DNA of 64,000 nucleotides from Vibrio sp. CDRSL-10 TSBA (GCA_039696685.1 CP155566.1:930001-994000), one strand, 5' to 3'. Counted from the stretch's first letter, positions 20,331 through 30,906 are shown. The notes: generated by a model not told the origin, from the letters alone. A program made the numbers and translations.

Positions 20331-20356
20331 AAAGGCTTCCTGCGGGAAGCCTTTTT
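20331..20356 (+). terminator. Terminator of purF
   Basis: AAAGGCTTCC / GGGAAGCCTTT stem with a TGC loop and T-run, 38 bp after purF. The identical 26 bases recur in inverted orientation at 20588-20613. Confidence 0.88.
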
Positions 20357-20389
20357 CATGCCTGCTGTTTGGTAAGTCTGGCCTCACGG

Positions 20390-20512
20390 TTTTACTGGCT
20401 TATGGGTTTACAGGTTGATACTTACAGGTGTATGAGCTCACAGGTGTTTGAGCTTACTGGCGTATGAGCTTACAGGCTGATGAACTTACGGGCTAATCAG
20501 CTCACGGGTAAT
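20390..20512. repeat. Intergenic 16-bp tandem repeat, about 8 copies
   Basis: Units follow the pattern TTACAGGYGTATGAGC with variants (TCACAGGTGTTTGAGC, TTACTGGCGTATGAGC, TTACAGGCTGATGAAC, TTACGGGCTAATCAGC). They lie between the two convergent terminators of purF and the antiporter-family gene. No ORF spans them on either strand. Confidence 0.8.
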
Positions 20513-20587
20513 GCGCGCTGAAATCTTACCCGAGGTGCCATGTTATGCAGCACTCAGTTGAGGGGAAGGAGAGGGAGCAGAGAGATA

Positions 20588-20613
20588 AAAAAGGCTTCCC
20601 GCAGGAAGCCTTT
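20588..20613 (-). terminator. Terminator of the antiporter-family gene, identical in sequence to the purF terminator
   Basis: Read on the minus strand this is AAAGGCTTCC-TGC-GGGAAGCCTTTTT, base for base the purF terminator, 20 bp beyond the stop of the leftward gene. Confidence 0.85.
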
Positions 20614-20632
20614 GTGTGATGCAAGCACTAAA

Positions 20633-21959
20633 CTACAGCACCATCGCAGCCAGCCAGCCGAAAGCAATCAGTGGCAGGTTGTAGTGAATAAAGGTCGGAA
20701 CCACGGTTTCCCAGATGTGTTCGTGCTGACCATCCGCATTCAGGCCTGATGTCGGGCCTAACGTGGAGTCTGATGCCGGAGAAACCTGCATCACCCAGTG
20801 CGGCTGCGGTACCCACCAGGGCAATAGTTGCCATAGGCGAGAAGCCGAATGCGATACACAGCGGAACGTAGATAGTGGCAATAATCGGAATGGTTGAGAA
20901 CGACGAGCCGATACCCATGGTCACCAGCAGACCGACAACCAGCATCAGCAGTGCCGCCAGTGGTTTGTTGTCACCGATACTGGTCGACAGAGCTTGAACC
21001 AAATCTTCCACGCCGCCAGTTGCTTTCATTACGGCGGCAAAACCTGCCGCTGCAATCATGATAAAACCAATCATCGCCATCATGTGTACGCCTTGAGTGA
21101 AGACGTCGTGAGTCTCTTTCCAGGCAATCACGCCACCAAAGGTGAACACCATAAAGCCAGCCAGAGCACCGATGATCATTGAACCGGTGGCCAGTTGCAC
21201 GGCAAGAGCAACTATAATACCAACCCCTGCGACAGCAATGTGCATTTTATTGATTGCGGTGCTTTCCTGGCTGATGGTGGTCAGTTCGGTTTCCTGGTAC
21301 ACACGAGGCTTACGGTAAGAGAAAAATACCGCAACCAGCAGGCCGAATACCATGCCAAGGCCTGGCAACAGCATAGCCATAGGGACCTGGCTTGCCGTGA
21401 CATGCTCAAGGCCGTTGTCACGCAGGTTTTTCAGCAGGATGTTATTGAGGAAAATGCCACCAAAACCAACCGGCAGTACCATGTAAGGTGTGATCAGACC
21501 AAAGGTCAGCACACAGGCAATCAGGCGACGGTCGATACCCAGTTTGGCAAATACGCTCAGCAGAGGCGGAATAAGAATTGGAATGAAAGCGATATGCACC
21601 GGGATCAGGTTTTGCGATGACATTGCCATCAGCAGCAGCGCGAACACGATCGCGTACTTCATACCGGTCGACGCGGCCATGCTATGACGACCATGGATAC
21701 GTTTAATGACGCTTTGTGCGAGTAAATCGGTGATGCCCGATTTAGAAATAGCCACGGCAAAAGTGCCCAGCATTGCGTAGCTGAGTGCGATGGTCGCACC
21801 GCCACCTAGGCCGCTTTCAAACGCTGCCACCGTACTATTGAGATCCATGCCGGAAACCAGGCCACCAACGATGGCACTAAACGTCAGGGCAACCACGACG
21901 TTTACGCGCATCAGTGCCAGGATCAGCATGACACAGACAGAAATAACTACAGGATTCAT
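20633..21959 (-). CDS. Na+/H+ antiporter (NhaC/YuiF-like) family permease (single-base frameshift in this sequence)
   Basis: About 441 residues with about a dozen hydrophobic segments; inner-membrane transporter. Families of this type include Na+/H+ antiporters and, in Bacillus, an amino-acid permease, so the substrate is open. I start at ATG 21959 ([20 protein letters not shown]) after GAGAAG. The frame breaks at 20782-20784: plus-strand GGAGAAACCTG should be GGAGAACCTG, which restores [19 protein letters not shown] and an end at 20633 with the usual [19 protein letters not shown]. Without the repair the C-terminal 60 residues are scrambled. Confidence 0.8.
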
Positions 21960-21992
21960 ATACTTCTCGGTCAATAATGCAAAAATTAATTA

Positions 21993-22649
21993 TTATTCAA
22001 GTTCATTGTCATCGTTGCTCAACGGCCAGCCACCAAGAGCTTTCCATTTGTTGACGATGCCGCAGAATAGCTCCGCGGTTTGTTGTGTGTCGTAAAGCGC
22101 TGAATGGGCTTCACGGTTGTCAAATTCCATCCCTGCAACTTTGCAGGCTTTAGCCAGTACTGTCTGACCGTAAGCCAATCCGCTTAATGCCGCGGTATCA
22201 AAGGTAGCAAAGGGGTGGAACGGAACTCGTTTGAGCTTGCAGCGTTCGCTGGCTGCCATCACAAAGCCGTGGTCAAAAGCGGCGTTGTGCGCGACGATAA
22301 TCGCGCGGCTGCAATCGGACGCTTTTTGCTCTTTGCGCACTTGTTTGTAGATCTCTTTAAGGGCGTGCTCTTCGCTCACCGCACCGCGCAGCGGACTGAA
22401 AGGATCACGAATACCATTAAATTCCAGCGCGGCTTTTTCCAGGTTGGCACCTTCAAAAGGCTCGATATGAAAATGGATGGTAGAAGCCGGGTGAAGGTCA
22501 CCGTTTTCATCCATACTTAACGTCACCGCACAGATCTCCAGCAGTGCATCGGTGTGTGGGTTAAATCCTGCGGTCTCGACATCGATAACCACCGGGAAAT
22601 AGCCACGAAAACGTTTTTTCAAGGTCAGAGCTTCATTTGTATCCGTCAT
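21993..22649 (-). CDS. rnt: Ribonuclease T
   Basis: 3'-5' exoribonuclease of the DEDDh group that trims tRNA and stable RNA 3' ends (tRNA end turnover). 218 residues with Exo[10 protein letters not shown], Exo[13 protein letters not shown] and Exo[19 protein letters not shown], which carry the DEDD metal ligands and the catalytic His. ATG at 22649; located 34 bp upstream of the antiporter-family gene on the same strand. Confidence 0.95.
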   Translation of the reverse strand: MTDTNEALTLKKRFRGYFPVVIDVETAGFNPHTDALLEICAVTLSMDENGDLHPASTIHFHIEPFEGANLEKAALEFNGIRDPFSPLRGAVSEEHALKEIYKQVRKEQKASDCSRAIIVAHNAAFDHGFVMAASERCKLKRVPFHPFATFDTAALSGLAYGQTVLAKACKVAGMEFDNREAHSALYDTQQTAELFCGIVNKWKALGGWPLSNDDNELE

Positions 22650-22950
22650 GTGATCCCTAGCTTATGTGATAGGGGCAGCATTATTGCAGATTCTCCCAGT
22701 AAGAAAAACCAACTCAGCGGATTAAAACGCAATTAATTGATGCCCGATGCGAGCCTGATAGCACAACAGGATCGAATCCGTTTCCTGTGCGAGAAAAACA
22801 GCAGTTAGAGCCTAAGCGCTATGGCTGAGGCGGCTATTTCGAACATTGAGAATTAAGGGTTGGCGAGATTTTTGCATCCTAGTGATAAGAAACAGTGCAG
22901 TGGCAAAATACCGTCATTGCCATGCAGCAGGAAAAGAGAAGTAAGTCCTT
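22650..22950. other. Divergent promoter region between rnt and motY
   Basis: 301 bp with no ORF I would support. It must contain the leftward rnt and rightward motY promoters; I see no clear -24/-12 element or other named site. Confidence 0.5.
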
Positions 22951-23835
22951 ATGAATAAATGGGTTGTATCAAGTCTGGTGACGGTCAGTGTCTGTAGCGC
23001 GATGTCTGCAGCGGCAATGGAAAAACGCTATGTGGCAAAGCCGGAACAGTCAAGCTGGCAAATGCTGACCAACACTCCGCTCGAGTGTCAGATGGTGCAC
23101 CCGATTCCAAATTACGGCGATGCGGTGTTTACGGCTCACGCCAGTAAAAAGATGAACCTCGACTTTGAACTGAAAATGCGTCGTCCGATGGGGGAAACGC
23201 GCGATGTCAGCCTGATCTCGATGCCGCCGGCCTGGCGGCCGGGTGAAAGTGCAGATCGCATTACCAACATTCAGTTTTTCAAGCAGTTTGATGGCTATAT
23301 TGGTGGTCAGACGGCCTGGACTCTGCTCAGTGAACTGGAGCAGGGGCGTTATCCGACTTTCAGCTATCAGGATTGGCAAAGTCGCAATCAGCGCATTGAA
23401 GTAGCTTTGTCTTCAGTGTTGTTCCAGCCGCAGTACAACGTGTTTAGTGACTGTATCGCCAACCTGCTGCCATACAGTTTTGAAGATATCTCGTTCACCA
23501 TTTTGCATTATGACCGGGGTGACAGCATTGAGCTGAATAAAGCCTCGCAGAAACGTCTGGCGCAGATTGCCGAGTACATTCGTTACAATCAGGACATCGA
23601 TCTGGTTCTGGTGTCGACTTATACCGATTCGGAACTGGGTAAAGGGGAAAGCCAGAGTTTGTCTGAGAAGCGCGCTGAATCACTGCAGAATTACTTCCAG
23701 TCTCTGGGGCTGTCTGCGGACCGGATTCAGGTTCAGGGCTACGGCAAACGTCGTCCTGTTGCCGACAATGCTTCGCCAATCGGTAAAGACAAAAACCGTC
23801 GGGTTGTCATTTCTCTAGGCCGTACTCAGGTCTGA
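22951..23835 (+). CDS. motY: MotY, T-ring protein of the sodium-driven polar flagellar motor
   Basis: Periplasmic protein that with MotX anchors the PomA/PomB stator around the flagellar basal body of vibrios. 294 residues: signal peptide ([22 protein letters not shown]), an N-terminal domain that binds the basal body, and a C-terminal OmpA-like peptidoglycan-binding domain from about residue 185 ([22 protein letters not shown]... [25 protein letters not shown]). ATG at 22951. A weak hairpin (GGGCTGA-TTGG-TCAGCCC, 23867-23884) follows. Confidence 0.93.
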   Translation: MNKWVVSSLVTVSVCSAMSAAAMEKRYVAKPEQSSWQMLTNTPLECQMVHPIPNYGDAVFTAHASKKMNLDFELKMRRPMGETRDVSLISMPPAWRPGESADRITNIQFFKQFDGYIGGQTAWTLLSELEQGRYPTFSYQDWQSRNQRIEVALSSVLFQPQYNVFSDCIANLLPYSFEDISFTILHYDRGDSIELNKASQKRLAQIAEYIRYNQDIDLVLVSTYTDSELGKGESQSLSEKRAESLQNYFQSLGLSADRIQVQGYGKRRPVADNASPIGKDKNRRVVISLGRTQV

Positions 23836-23912
23836 GCGCGCAGCCCGGAAAATGGTCATGACTCAGGGGCTGATTGGTCAGCCCTGTTTATGCCGGCTTA
23901 TTTGTGTTACCA

Positions 23913-23957
23913 AATGAGTTTAGGCGCAATGAGCTAAGACAGAATCAGTTCAGACGG
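23913..23957. repeat. 15-bp tandem repeat, 3 copies, overlapping the end of the Fur-controlled gene
   Basis: AATGAGTTTAGGCGC, AATGAGCTAAGACAG and AATCAGTTCAGACGG follow each other head to tail; the last contains the stop codon of the leftward gene at 23945, so its terminal residues derive from repeat DNA. Confidence 0.7.
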
Positions 23958-24382
23958 AACTTGGCAATCAGGTTGCAACTGGATGCGCTGTCGATGTCTT
24001 TCACTAACTTCGCTAACTCTGGATTTGGATGGCGCTTCATAAACTCAATCAGGGCTTTTTTACAGCAGCCCAGTGAATCTACAAACGCTTCGCAGCTTGG
24101 ATTCTGACACTGAGGTATCAGCGTCAGGACCCGCTCTGATGCCAGCTCCAGATATTTGAGCTCATACTGGTCATCTCCGACCGTGCGCCAGAAACTGGCC
24201 ATGTTGTGACAGGAGATGACGGAGATCAGCAAGCGATCTTCCATTTCAACGTCATAGCGGGTACCGATACGATCGCTTAAGGTCAGGGCCTGCTGGTAGT
24301 GCAGGATACCGCGCAGATGATCGGCCTGCTGCATGGCGATATCGGCCAGTAATGTGTGTTGCTCCCACTCTTTGATTGTCAT
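23945..24382 (-). CDS. DUF2753-like small protein under Fur control
   Basis: 145 residues, soluble, helix-rich, resembling tetratricopeptide-type arrays (TLLADIAMQQADHLRGILHYQQAL... YELKYLELASERVLTLI). A cysteine cluster CQNPSCEAF...LGCCKKAL lies at about 95-115. I place it in the Vibrio DUF2753 group from memory; no biochemical role is known to me. GAGGAGAAT upstream of ATG 24382 is a good ribosome-binding site. A perfect Fur box sits in its promoter, so it is predicted to be repressed by iron. Confidence 0.75.
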   Translation of the reverse strand: MTIKEWEQHTLLADIAMQQADHLRGILHYQQALTLSDRIGTRYDVEMEDRLLISVISCHNMASFWRTVGDDQYELKYLELASERVLTLIPQCQNPSCEAFVDSLGCCKKALIEFMKRHPNPELAKLVKDIDSASSCNLIAKFRLN

Positions 24383-24423
24383 GAATGATTCTCCTCATCA
24401 ACCAACATAACACGGATTAATAC

Positions 24424-24460
24424 AATCTAAATGATAATTATTATCATGTAAACCATGTAT
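24424..24460 (-). promoter_or_regulatory. Fur-controlled promoter with perfect 7-1-7 Fur box
   Basis: ATGATAATTATTATCAT (24431-24447) contains the exact TGATAAT-N-ATTATCA Fur consensus. On the minus strand it fills the 17-bp spacer between a TTTACA -35 and a TAGATT -10, so bound Fe-Fur would directly block RNA polymerase at the DUF2753-like gene. Confidence 0.88.
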
Positions 24461-24476
24461 ATTGCAGGGAGATAAA

Positions 24477-24505
24477 ACAAAACCGCCACACGGGCGGCTT
24501 TGTTG
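24477..24505 (-). terminator. Terminator of gloA (end of the rnf-nth-gloA strand)
   Basis: On the minus strand a CAAAGCCGCC / GGCGGTTTTG stem runs into TTTT, 35 bp after the gloA stop. Confidence 0.75.
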
Positions 24506-24536
24506 ACAGGCAAATCAGCGGCGGATGGCCGCAGAA

Positions 24537-24953
24537 TCAGCCTTCCAGGCCAGCGTTGGCTTGCTTGTTCTGGATCAGCTCAATCATGTAACCGTCCGGA
24601 TCTTTAACGAACGCAATGTGCGTGCTGCCGCCTTTTACCGGACCTGGTTCACGCGTAACGTTACCACCGGCTGCTTTGATCGCGTCACAAGTCGCGTAGA
24701 TATCATCTGCGCCGATCGCGATATGGCCGAATGCGTTACCCAGGTCGTACTCTTCCACACCCCAGTTGTAAGTCAGCTCGATAACCGCTGCTTCAGACTC
24801 ATCGCCGTAACCTACGAACGCCAGAGTGTATTTGTATTCGGTATTCTCGTTTTTACGCAGCAGTTTCATACCCATAACCTGAGTGTAAAACTCAATTGAA
24901 CGATCAAGATCGCCAACGCGCAGCATGGTATGAAGAATACGGTTGTTTGACAT
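24537..24953 (-). CDS. gloA: Lactoylglutathione lyase (glyoxalase I)
   Basis: Isomerises the methylglyoxal-glutathione hemithioacetal to S-lactoylglutathione. 138 residues of the paired beta-alpha-beta-beta-beta fold; metal-ligand segments [16 protein letters not shown] (His7), [10 protein letters not shown] (Glu), HIAIGADD (His) and [10 protein letters not shown] (Glu). ATG at 24953, 9 bp from the nth stop, so likely co-transcribed with nth. Confidence 0.95.
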   Translation of the reverse strand: MSNNRILHTMLRVGDLDRSIEFYTQVMGMKLLRKNENTEYKYTLAFVGYGDESEAAVIELTYNWGVEEYDLGNAFGHIAIGADDIYATCDAIKAAGGNVTREPGPVKGGSTHIAFVKDPDGYMIELIQNKQANAGLEG

Positions 24954-24962
24954 AATGGACTC

Positions 24963-25604
24963 CTAGCTTTCCGGGTAAACTTTCTCTTTGAATTCGCACA
25001 GGTCTTCAATAATGCAACTGCCACAACGTGGTTTACGCGCCACGCAAGTGTAGCGACCGTGCAATATCAGCCAGTGGTGTACATCGAGTTTGAACTCTTT
25101 AGGAACAACTTTCAGCAGCTTCTGCTCAACGTCATCCACCGTTTTGCCCATGGCAAACTTGGTACGGTTCGAAACTCGAAAAATGTGGGTGTCGACGGCA
25201 ATGGTCGGCCAGCCAAACGCGGTATTGAGCACCACGTTGGCGGTTTTGCGTCCGACACCCGGCAGGGCTTCCAGTGCTTCGCGGTTTTCCGGCACTTCAC
25301 CCTGATGTTGATCGAGCAGAATACGACAGGTTTTAATCACGTTTTCTGCTTTAGAGTTGAACAGGCCAATGGTCTTGATGTGTTCTTTGACGCCATCCAC
25401 GCCGAGATCCCACATCGCCTGAGGCGTGTTGGCCACCGCATACAGTTTATCGGTGGCTTTGTTGACACTCACGTCGGTCGCCTGAGCGGACAGCAACACC
25501 GCGATCAGCAGCTCAAACGGTGAGTTCCAGTTGAGTTCGGTCTGCGGATTGGGGTTGTTTTCTCTCAGTCGCTGCAGAATTTCGACCCGTTTACTGTTAT
25601 TCAT
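24963..25604 (-). CDS. nth: Endonuclease III
   Basis: DNA glycosylase/AP lyase that removes oxidised pyrimidines. 213 residues with the helix-hairpin-helix LPGVGRKTANVVL (catalytic Lys about 120), catalytic Asp in VDTHIFRV (about 138) and the C-terminal 4Fe-4S cluster Cys-x6-Cys-x2-Cys-x5-Cys (CVARKPRCGSCIIEDLC). It lies 44 bp downstream of rnfE, an association conserved in many proteobacteria. Confidence 0.96.
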   Translation of the reverse strand: MNNSKRVEILQRLRENNPNPQTELNWNSPFELLIAVLLSAQATDVSVNKATDKLYAVANTPQAMWDLGVDGVKEHIKTIGLFNSKAENVIKTCRILLDQHQGEVPENREALEALPGVGRKTANVVLNTAFGWPTIAVDTHIFRVSNRTKFAMGKTVDDVEQKLLKVVPKEFKLDVHHWLILHGRYTCVARKPRCGSCIIEDLCEFKEKVYPES

Positions 25605-25648
25605 TGTGGTAATGGTTTCCTTGAACTGGTGCGGGCACCTGTCGGGTT

Positions 25649-26341
25649 TTACACATTGGTCACACGGACACGTTCGATGGTTGGTTTTTCCTGTTTCGGC
25701 TGACGCTCAGCAATTTTTTTATCGATGATGTTTTTCGCCGCAATCAGCAGGCCAACACCGATAAATGCACCAGGTGGTAACAAGGCCAGCAAGAAGCTGT
25801 TATCGAAATGGAAAATTTCAATACGCAGAACTTTTGCCCAGTCGCCTAACAGCAGGTCAGCACCGTCAAACAGGGTGCCCTGACCAATCACTTCACGCAG
25901 CGTACCCAGTACCACCAGTACCGAGGTCATGCCCAGTCCCATCCAGAACCCGTCCTGCGCTGAAGGCAGCACATCATTTTTTGATGCAAAGGCTTCGGCA
26001 CGGCCGATAATGATACAGTTGGTCACGATGAGCGGGATAAAGATACCCAGCGACAGGTACAGACCATGCGCATAGGCGTTCATCAATAGCTGTACACAGG
26101 TTACCAGGGACGCAATGATCATCACGAAGACCGGAATGCGCACTTCTTTCGGCACATAATCACGTACCAGCGAGACCGTCACGTTTGAACCGACCAGTAC
26201 CAGCAGGGTCGCAATACCCAGCCCCAGCGCATTGGTTACGGTTGAAGAAACCGCCAGCAGCGGACACAAGCCAAGCAGCTGTACCAGCGCCGGGTTGTTA
26301 TTCCACATGCCATTTTTTATCAGAGTCTTATGATCACTCAT
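25649..26341 (-). CDS. rnfE: Electron transport complex subunit RnfE
   Basis: Integral membrane subunit of the Rnf (Rsx) complex, which couples ferredoxin and NADH oxidoreduction to ion movement and, in gammaproteobacteria, keeps SoxR reduced. 230 residues, about six membrane segments, with [15 protein letters not shown] in the paired-cysteine membrane half-site. ATG at 26341, 4 bp after rnfG. Confidence 0.95.
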   Translation of the reverse strand: MSDHKTLIKNGMWNNNPALVQLLGLCPLLAVSSTVTNALGLGIATLLVLVGSNVTVSLVRDYVPKEVRIPVFVMIIASLVTCVQLLMNAYAHGLYLSLGIFIPLIVTNCIIIGRAEAFASKNDVLPSAQDGFWMGLGMTSVLVVLGTLREVIGQGTLFDGADLLLGDWAKVLRIEIFHFDNSFLLALLPPGAFIGVGLLIAAKNIIDKKIAERQPKQEKPTIERVRVTNV

Positions 26342-26345
26342 CGTC

Positions 26346-26973
26346 TTACTCTCCGCAGTTTAAAGGTTGCGACTGAATCTGGTTACGATTCTGATTGACG
26401 AACTGCACGGTCTGTTTCACCGCTTTGACGACCGCACGTGGGGTAATGGTCGCGCCGGTGAACTGGTCAAACTGGCCGCCATCTTTACGCACATGCCAGT
26501 CAGCTTCATTATCGGGCGTGACGCTTTTACCGCTGAAGTTGAGAATCCAGTCGGTGATGCGCAGATCAATTTTGTCACCCAGCCCAGGCGTTTCCTGATG
26601 CGCCAGCACGCGGGTACCGGTAATGGTGCCGTCGTTTCTGGATGCCGACGATAATTTTAATCGCACCGTTGTAGCCGTCCGGTGCGATGGACTCAATTGC
26701 CATGGCGGTTGGCTGACCGTTAAGGCTGGCCAGGTACACCGGCATCGCCTGATCGGTACCGAGCAGAGGATCGCTGACCAGAGTACAGGCCTGAGACAGT
26801 TCATTGTCATGCAGGCGTTTTGGCACCACCTGATTAAGTACCGACAGCAGCTGCGCATTTTCCTGCGCTTTAATCTGATCCTGGGTCAGATAGCTGGTTA
26901 ATGCCACCACGCCGGTCGAGGCACAGGCAAAGGCTGCCAGAATCAGGCCATTTTTACGAATAGCAGATAACAT
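26346..26973 (-). CDS. rnfG: Electron transport complex subunit RnfG (single-base frameshift in this sequence)
   Basis: Periplasmic flavoprotein subunit with covalently bound FMN; the attachment threonine is in the S/T-G-A-T motif [12 protein letters not shown]. Starts at ATG 26973 ([19 protein letters not shown], one membrane anchor). The frame breaks at 26635-26637: minus-strand ATCCAGAAACGACGG should be ATCCAGAACGACGG, restoring [30 protein letters not shown]. Corrected length 208 residues, normal for RnfG. Confidence 0.93.
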
Positions 26974-26984
26974 AGTGCGCTTCC

Positions 26985-28031
26985 TTAATGTCCGTAGGTA
27001 CGTGGTTTGCTGTAGTAGTCGATCAGCGGCACGCACATGTTGGCCAGTAATACTGCGAATGCGACACCGTCAGGGAAACCGCCCCAACTGCGGATAATAA
27101 ATACCATCACGCCGATAAAGGCACCGTAAATCAGGCGTCCCTTGGTGGTGGTTGACGCCGTCACCGGGTCGGTGGCGATGAAAAACGCACCGAGCATGGT
27201 AGCACCGGATAACATATGCATCATAGGTGATGCCGTTGTGCCGGGTGCCAGCAACATCATCAATACGCTGGCAACCAGCAGGCCACCAAGGTAAGAAAAA
27301 GGAATATGCCAGTTGATGACTCTGAGCTTAAGCAGAACCAGGCCGCCGGCCAGATAAGCCAGGTTAACCCATTCCCAGCCGATCCCGGCCAGGCCGCTGA
27401 ACTGAGGTTTTCCCATGGCTTCTGCCATTGTGTGGCCTGCACGCAGTGAGGTTTTCAACGAGTCAAGCGGCGTTGCCATAGTGATTCCGTCAATGCCGGT
27501 ACGGATTTGTTGCAGTGACAGGCCGTCTATATTGAAGCCGGTGAAGATCAGAGAGACCGAGTTAACCAATGATACTGGTTCTGCCGTCAGCTCTCCCGGA
27601 GCCAGCCAGCTGGTCATCTGAACCGGAAACGAAATCAGCAGTACGACGTAAGCGACCATCGCCGGGTTAAACGGGTTCTGCCCCAGACCACCATACAGGT
27701 GTTTGCCGATCAGAATCGCGAAGATCAGGCCAATAACCACAATCCACCAGGGTGACAATGGCGGAATGGCAACGGCCAAAAGCCAGGCCGTCACAACCGC
27801 GCTGTAGTCACGCAGTGCAAAAGAGACCGGACGCTTGCGCAGCAGCATCACACCGGCTTCAAGCAGCAGGGCAACAGCGATGGCAAAAATCAGCTGAATC
27901 ACGGTGCCGAAACCAAAGAAATAACTTTGCGCCAACAGTCCAGGCAGAGCGCACAAGGCGACCCATTTCATCATATCGGCGGTGCTGCGTTTCACCCGCG
28001 CATGTGGGGAGCTGGCAATAAAAAAGCCCAC
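26985..28031 (-). CDS. rnfD: Electron transport complex subunit RnfD
   Basis: Membrane subunit with covalent FMN; the attachment Thr lies in SGATML near residue 270, or in a nearby hydrophilic loop. 348 residues and about ten membrane segments. The start is GTG at 28031, overlapping the rnfC stop by one base (TAGTG), so the genes are translationally coupled. Confidence 0.94.
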   Translation of the reverse strand: MGFFIASSPHARVKRSTADMMKWVALCALPGLLAQSYFFGFGTVIQLIFAIAVALLLEAGVMLLRKRPVSFALRDYSAVVTAWLLAVAIPPLSPWWIVVIGLIFAILIGKHLYGGLGQNPFNPAMVAYVVLLISFPVQMTSWLAPGELTAEPVSLVNSVSLIFTGFNIDGLSLQQIRTGIDGITMATPLDSLKTSLRAGHTMAEAMGKPQFSGLAGIGWEWVNLAYLAGGLVLLKLRVINWHIPFSYLGGLLVASVLMMLLAPGTTASPMMHMLSGATMLGAFFIATDPVTASTTTKGRLIYGAFIGVMVFIIRSWGGFPDGVAFAVLLANMCVPLIDYYSKPRTYGH

Positions 28032-30898
28032 TAGTCATTCTCCTCAGAATTCTGTTCAGTATTTTGTGCCTGTTGCGCCGCTTTACGCGCTTTGGCGCGG
28101 GCAATGGCCGCAGCGACGGCGGCTTTTTTCGGATCCTGCTCTGCGTTGTCCGCTTCAGGCTCGGCGTCAGTGCTCACCGCTTCCAAGGCTTCGTCGGCTT
28201 GCTGAGCGGCTTTACGCGCTTTGGCACGAGCAATGGCTGCAGCGACGGCGGCTTTCTTTGGATCCTGCTCGGCGCTGTCCGCTTCAGGTTGCGCTTCGGT
28301 TACTTCGTCCGCCTGCTGAGCGGCTTTACGCGCTTTGGCACGGGCAATGGCTGCAGCAACCGCGGCTTTCTTCGGATCCTGCTCGGCGCTGTCCGCTTCA
28401 GGTTGCGCTTCGGTTACTTTGTCCGCCTGCTGAGCGGCTTTACGTGCTTTGGCGCAGGCGATGGCTGCAGCGACGGCGGCTTTCTTCGGATCCTGCTCAG
28501 CGCTGTCTGCTTCAGGTTGCGCTTCGCTGACTTCGTCCGCCTGCTGAGCGGCTTTACGCGCTTTGGCGCGGGCAATGGCTGCAGCAACCGCGGCTTTCTT
28601 CGGATCCTGCTCGGCGCTGTCTGCTTCAGGCTGCGCTTCGTTGATTTCGTCGGCAGCTTGCGCTTTACGCGCTTTAGCGCGCGCAATGGCTGCGGCGACG
28701 GCGGCTTTTTTCGGATCCTGCTCGGCGCTGTCTGCTTCAGGCTGCGCTTCGGTTACTTCGTCGGCAGCTTGCGCTTTACGCGCTTTGGCTCGAGCAATCG
28801 CCGCGGCAACGGCGGCTTTCTTCGGATCCTGTTCTGCGCTGTCTGCTTCAGGCTGCGCTTGGCTGACTTCGTCGGCTGGCTGTGCTTTACGCGCTTTGGC
28901 GCGGGCAATGGCTGCAGCGACGGCGGCTTTTTTCGGATCCTGCTCGGCGCTGTCTGCTTCAGGTTGCGCTTCGCTGACTTCGTCGGCAGGCTGCGTTTTA
29001 CGCGCTTTAGCGCGGGCAATCGCCGCGGCAACAGCGGCTTTTTTCTCATCTGCAGCGGATGGTGCGTCATCTGTGACCGGTTCGGCAGTGGTTTGCTGCC
29101 CGGCCTTACGCGCTTTGGCACGGGCGATCGCGGCAGCAACTGCATCTTGCTTATCGCTGCGCTCAGCACTGCTGTCTGTATCGGAAGCTTTTTCAGCTTT
29201 ACGCTCTCTGGCCTGGCGTTTGCGCTCTTCACGCAGTTTTGCCATTTCAGAGTTGTCTGGTTCCGCAGCGCCTGCTTTGGCAGCTTCAGCCTGTTTGGCT
29301 TTCGCTTTGGCAATCGCAGCGGCGACCGCAGGTTTGACCGGCGCATCTTCACTGCTGCTTGCCTGGGCTTTCTGTGCCTGAACCCGGGCGATAGCAGCGG
29401 CGATAGCGTCGTCGCCGCCACTGGTTTTCATCTCTTTACGGCGGTCATCTGCTGCTTTCTTGAAGCGGTTTTCCCGTTCAGCTTTTTCGCGTTCCATACG
29501 CGCGTTTTTCTCTTCAAAACGCTGTTTGGCGCGCTCTGCTGCTTCGGCTTCGCGCTGACGAGTTTTGATTTCCGCTTTCGACTGACGATAGTACTGCACC
29601 AGCGGAATTTCGCTCGGGCAGACGTAAGCACAGGCGCCACACTCAATACAGTCCTTAATGTTGAGCTCTTCGCACTTTTCGTACTCTTCCGCTTTTGAAT
29701 GCCAGTACAGCTGCTGCGGCAACAGGGACGCCGGACAAGCATCAGCACACTGACCACAACGGATACAGGCCATTTCATAGGACTGCTCGGGGATTTCTCT
29801 CCGGGTCGGTGCCAGAATACAGTTGGCGATCTTGACGATCGGCACATCGGCATGCGGCAGGGTGAAGCCCATCATCGAGCCACCCAGGATCAGGCGCGGC
29901 AGCTTTTTATCCGGCTGATAACCAAACTCGTCCAATAGCGCACGAATCGGCGTACCAAGACGTACCCACACATTACGTGGTTGCTTAAATGAATTACCGG
30001 TTAAGGTGACGACCCGGCTTATCAGCGGCTCGCCGTCAATCACCGCGCGTTTAATGGCATGAATAGAACCGACGTTCTGCACGATAACGCCGATATCAGC
30101 GGAGTGCTTTCCGGCCGGGACTTCCAGGTTGGTCAGCAGCTTAATCAGCTGTTTGGCGCCACCGGAAGGGTATTTGGTCGGGATGGCGCGAATCACAATA
30201 TCTTTGCCTTGTGCCGCTTGCTCCAGAGCACGAATCGCTTCCGGCTTATTGTCTTCTACGCCGATAATGGTCAGCTTAGGTTGCAGAATGTGTTCGACCA
30301 CACCAATACCGGCAATGATTTCCTCGGCATGTTCACGCATCAGGGCATCATCGGCGGTAATGTAAGGTTCACATTCGGCGGCGTTGACTACCAGCATCTC
30401 GACCCGTGACAGGCCGGAGTGGATTTTTTTCGCGGTCGGGAAACCCGCACCGCCGAGACCGGCAATACCAGAGTTACGGATGATTTCGATCAGCGCTTCC
30501 GGGCTGGACTGAGTGTAGTCAGCCACAGGGTGGCGTTCACACCAGGTGTCTTCACCATCCGGCTCAATCACCACGCATAACTCGCTCAGACCGGACGGAT
30601 GGGCAACGGTGCGTGGTTCAATGGCACTGACCACGCCGGATGTCGGTGCATGGACCGGCAACATAAAGGTGGTAGAAAATGTGGTGAGCGGCTGGCCTTT
30701 AAGCACTTTATCGCCGACTTTGACCTGCAGATCACCCGGTTTACCGATGTGCTGTTTGACCGGCAACACCAGTTCCTTGCTCAGGCTGGCTTCAACCAGC
30801 GGCGTTTTGGTTGATTGGTGTTTGTTTTCCGGCGGATGAATGCCACCAGGAAAATCCCACAGGTAACCGCTGCGAATTTGTTCGATTAATGACAACAT
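28031..30898 (-). CDS. rnfC: Electron transport complex subunit RnfC with a long repeated Ala/Lys tail
   Basis: Peripheral NADH/FMN subunit of the Rnf complex. 955 residues. Residues 1-440 are the conserved part, with [10 protein letters not shown] flavin/NADH-binding segment and two 4Fe-4S motifs, [12 protein letters not shown] (about 378) and [12 protein letters not shown] (about 417). From about 450 a highly charged coiled coil leads into nine near-identical ~37-residue repeats ([16 protein letters not shown] ... [13 protein letters not shown]), plus degenerate flanking copies, to the C-terminus. Long RnfC tails are known in Vibrio and enterobacteria but vary in copy number. One repeat has Arg replaced by Cys (AIACAKARK). 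Confidence 0.95.
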   Translation of the reverse strand: MLSLIEQIRSGYLWDFPGGIHPPENKHQSTKTPLVEASLSKELVLPVKQHIGKPGDLQVKVGDKVLKGQPLTTFSTTFMLPVHAPTSGVVSAIEPRTVAHPSGLSELCVVIEPDGEDTWCERHPVADYTQSSPEALIEIIRNSGIAGLGGAGFPTAKKIHSGLSRVEMLVVNAAECEPYITADDALMREHAEEIIAGIGVVEHILQPKLTIIGVEDNKPEAIRALEQAAQGKDIVIRAIPTKYPSGGAKQLIKLLTNLEVPAGKHSADIGVIVQNVGSIHAIKRAVIDGEPLISRVVTLTGNSFKQPRNVWVRLGTPIRALLDEFGYQPDKKLPRLILGGSMMGFTLPHADVPIVKIANCILAPTRREIPEQSYEMACIRCGQCADACPASLLPQQLYWHSKAEEYEKCEELNIKDCIECGACAYVCPSEIPLVQYYRQSKAEIKTRQREAEAAERAKQRFEEKNARMEREKAERENRFKKAADDRRKEMKTSGGDDAIAAAIARVQAQKAQASSSEDAPVKPAVAAAIAKAKAKQAEAAKAGAAEPDNSEMAKLREERKRQARERKAEKASDTDSSAERSDKQDAVAAAIARAKARKAGQQTTAEPVTDDAPSAADEKKAAVAAAIARAKARKTQPADEVSEAQPEADSAEQDPKKAAVAAAIARAKARKAQPADEVSQAQPEADSAEQDPKKAAVAAAIARAKARKAQAADEVTEAQPEADSAEQDPKKAAVAAAIARAKARKAQAADEINEAQPEADSAEQDPKKAAVAAAIARAKARKAAQQADEVSEAQPEADSAEQDPKKAAVAAAIACAKARKAAQQADKVTEAQPEADSAEQDPKKAAVAAAIARAKARKAAQQADEVTEAQPEADSAEQDPKKAAVAAAIARAKARKAAQQADEALEAVSTDAEPEADNAEQDPKKAAVAAAIARAKARKAAQQAQNTEQNSEEND
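28060..29170 (-). repeat. In-gene tandem repeats of rnfC, ~111-114 bp units
   Basis: Nine clear and one or two degenerate units each encode [16 protein letters not shown] followed by an acidic linker. DNA identity is high between neighbours, with synonymous differences across the array. The region also creates a long antisense open frame that I do not regard as a gene. Confidence 0.88.
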
Positions 30899-30906
30899 AC
30901 CCGTCC

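Noticed and set aside
23874..24107. Small rightward ORF after motY
   Set aside because: Its apparent NEFRRNELRQNQFRRN pattern only reflects the 15-bp DNA repeat, and it overlaps the Fur-controlled gene on the other strand.
26585..26600. Second GTTTC in rnfG as another insertion
   Set aside because: Here the frame needs GAAACG (QETPGLGD), a genuine conserved segment, so not every GAAAC is an error.
28060..29170. CRISPR-like array from the regular repeats in rnfC or hubP
   Set aside because: Units are fully coding, with no constant repeat/unique spacer alternation and no cas genes.
28064..29698. 544-residue antisense open frame opposite rnfC
   Set aside because: Same reason: it mirrors the Ala/Lys repeats of RnfC and has low-complexity FRxRFxxF repeats with no independent features.
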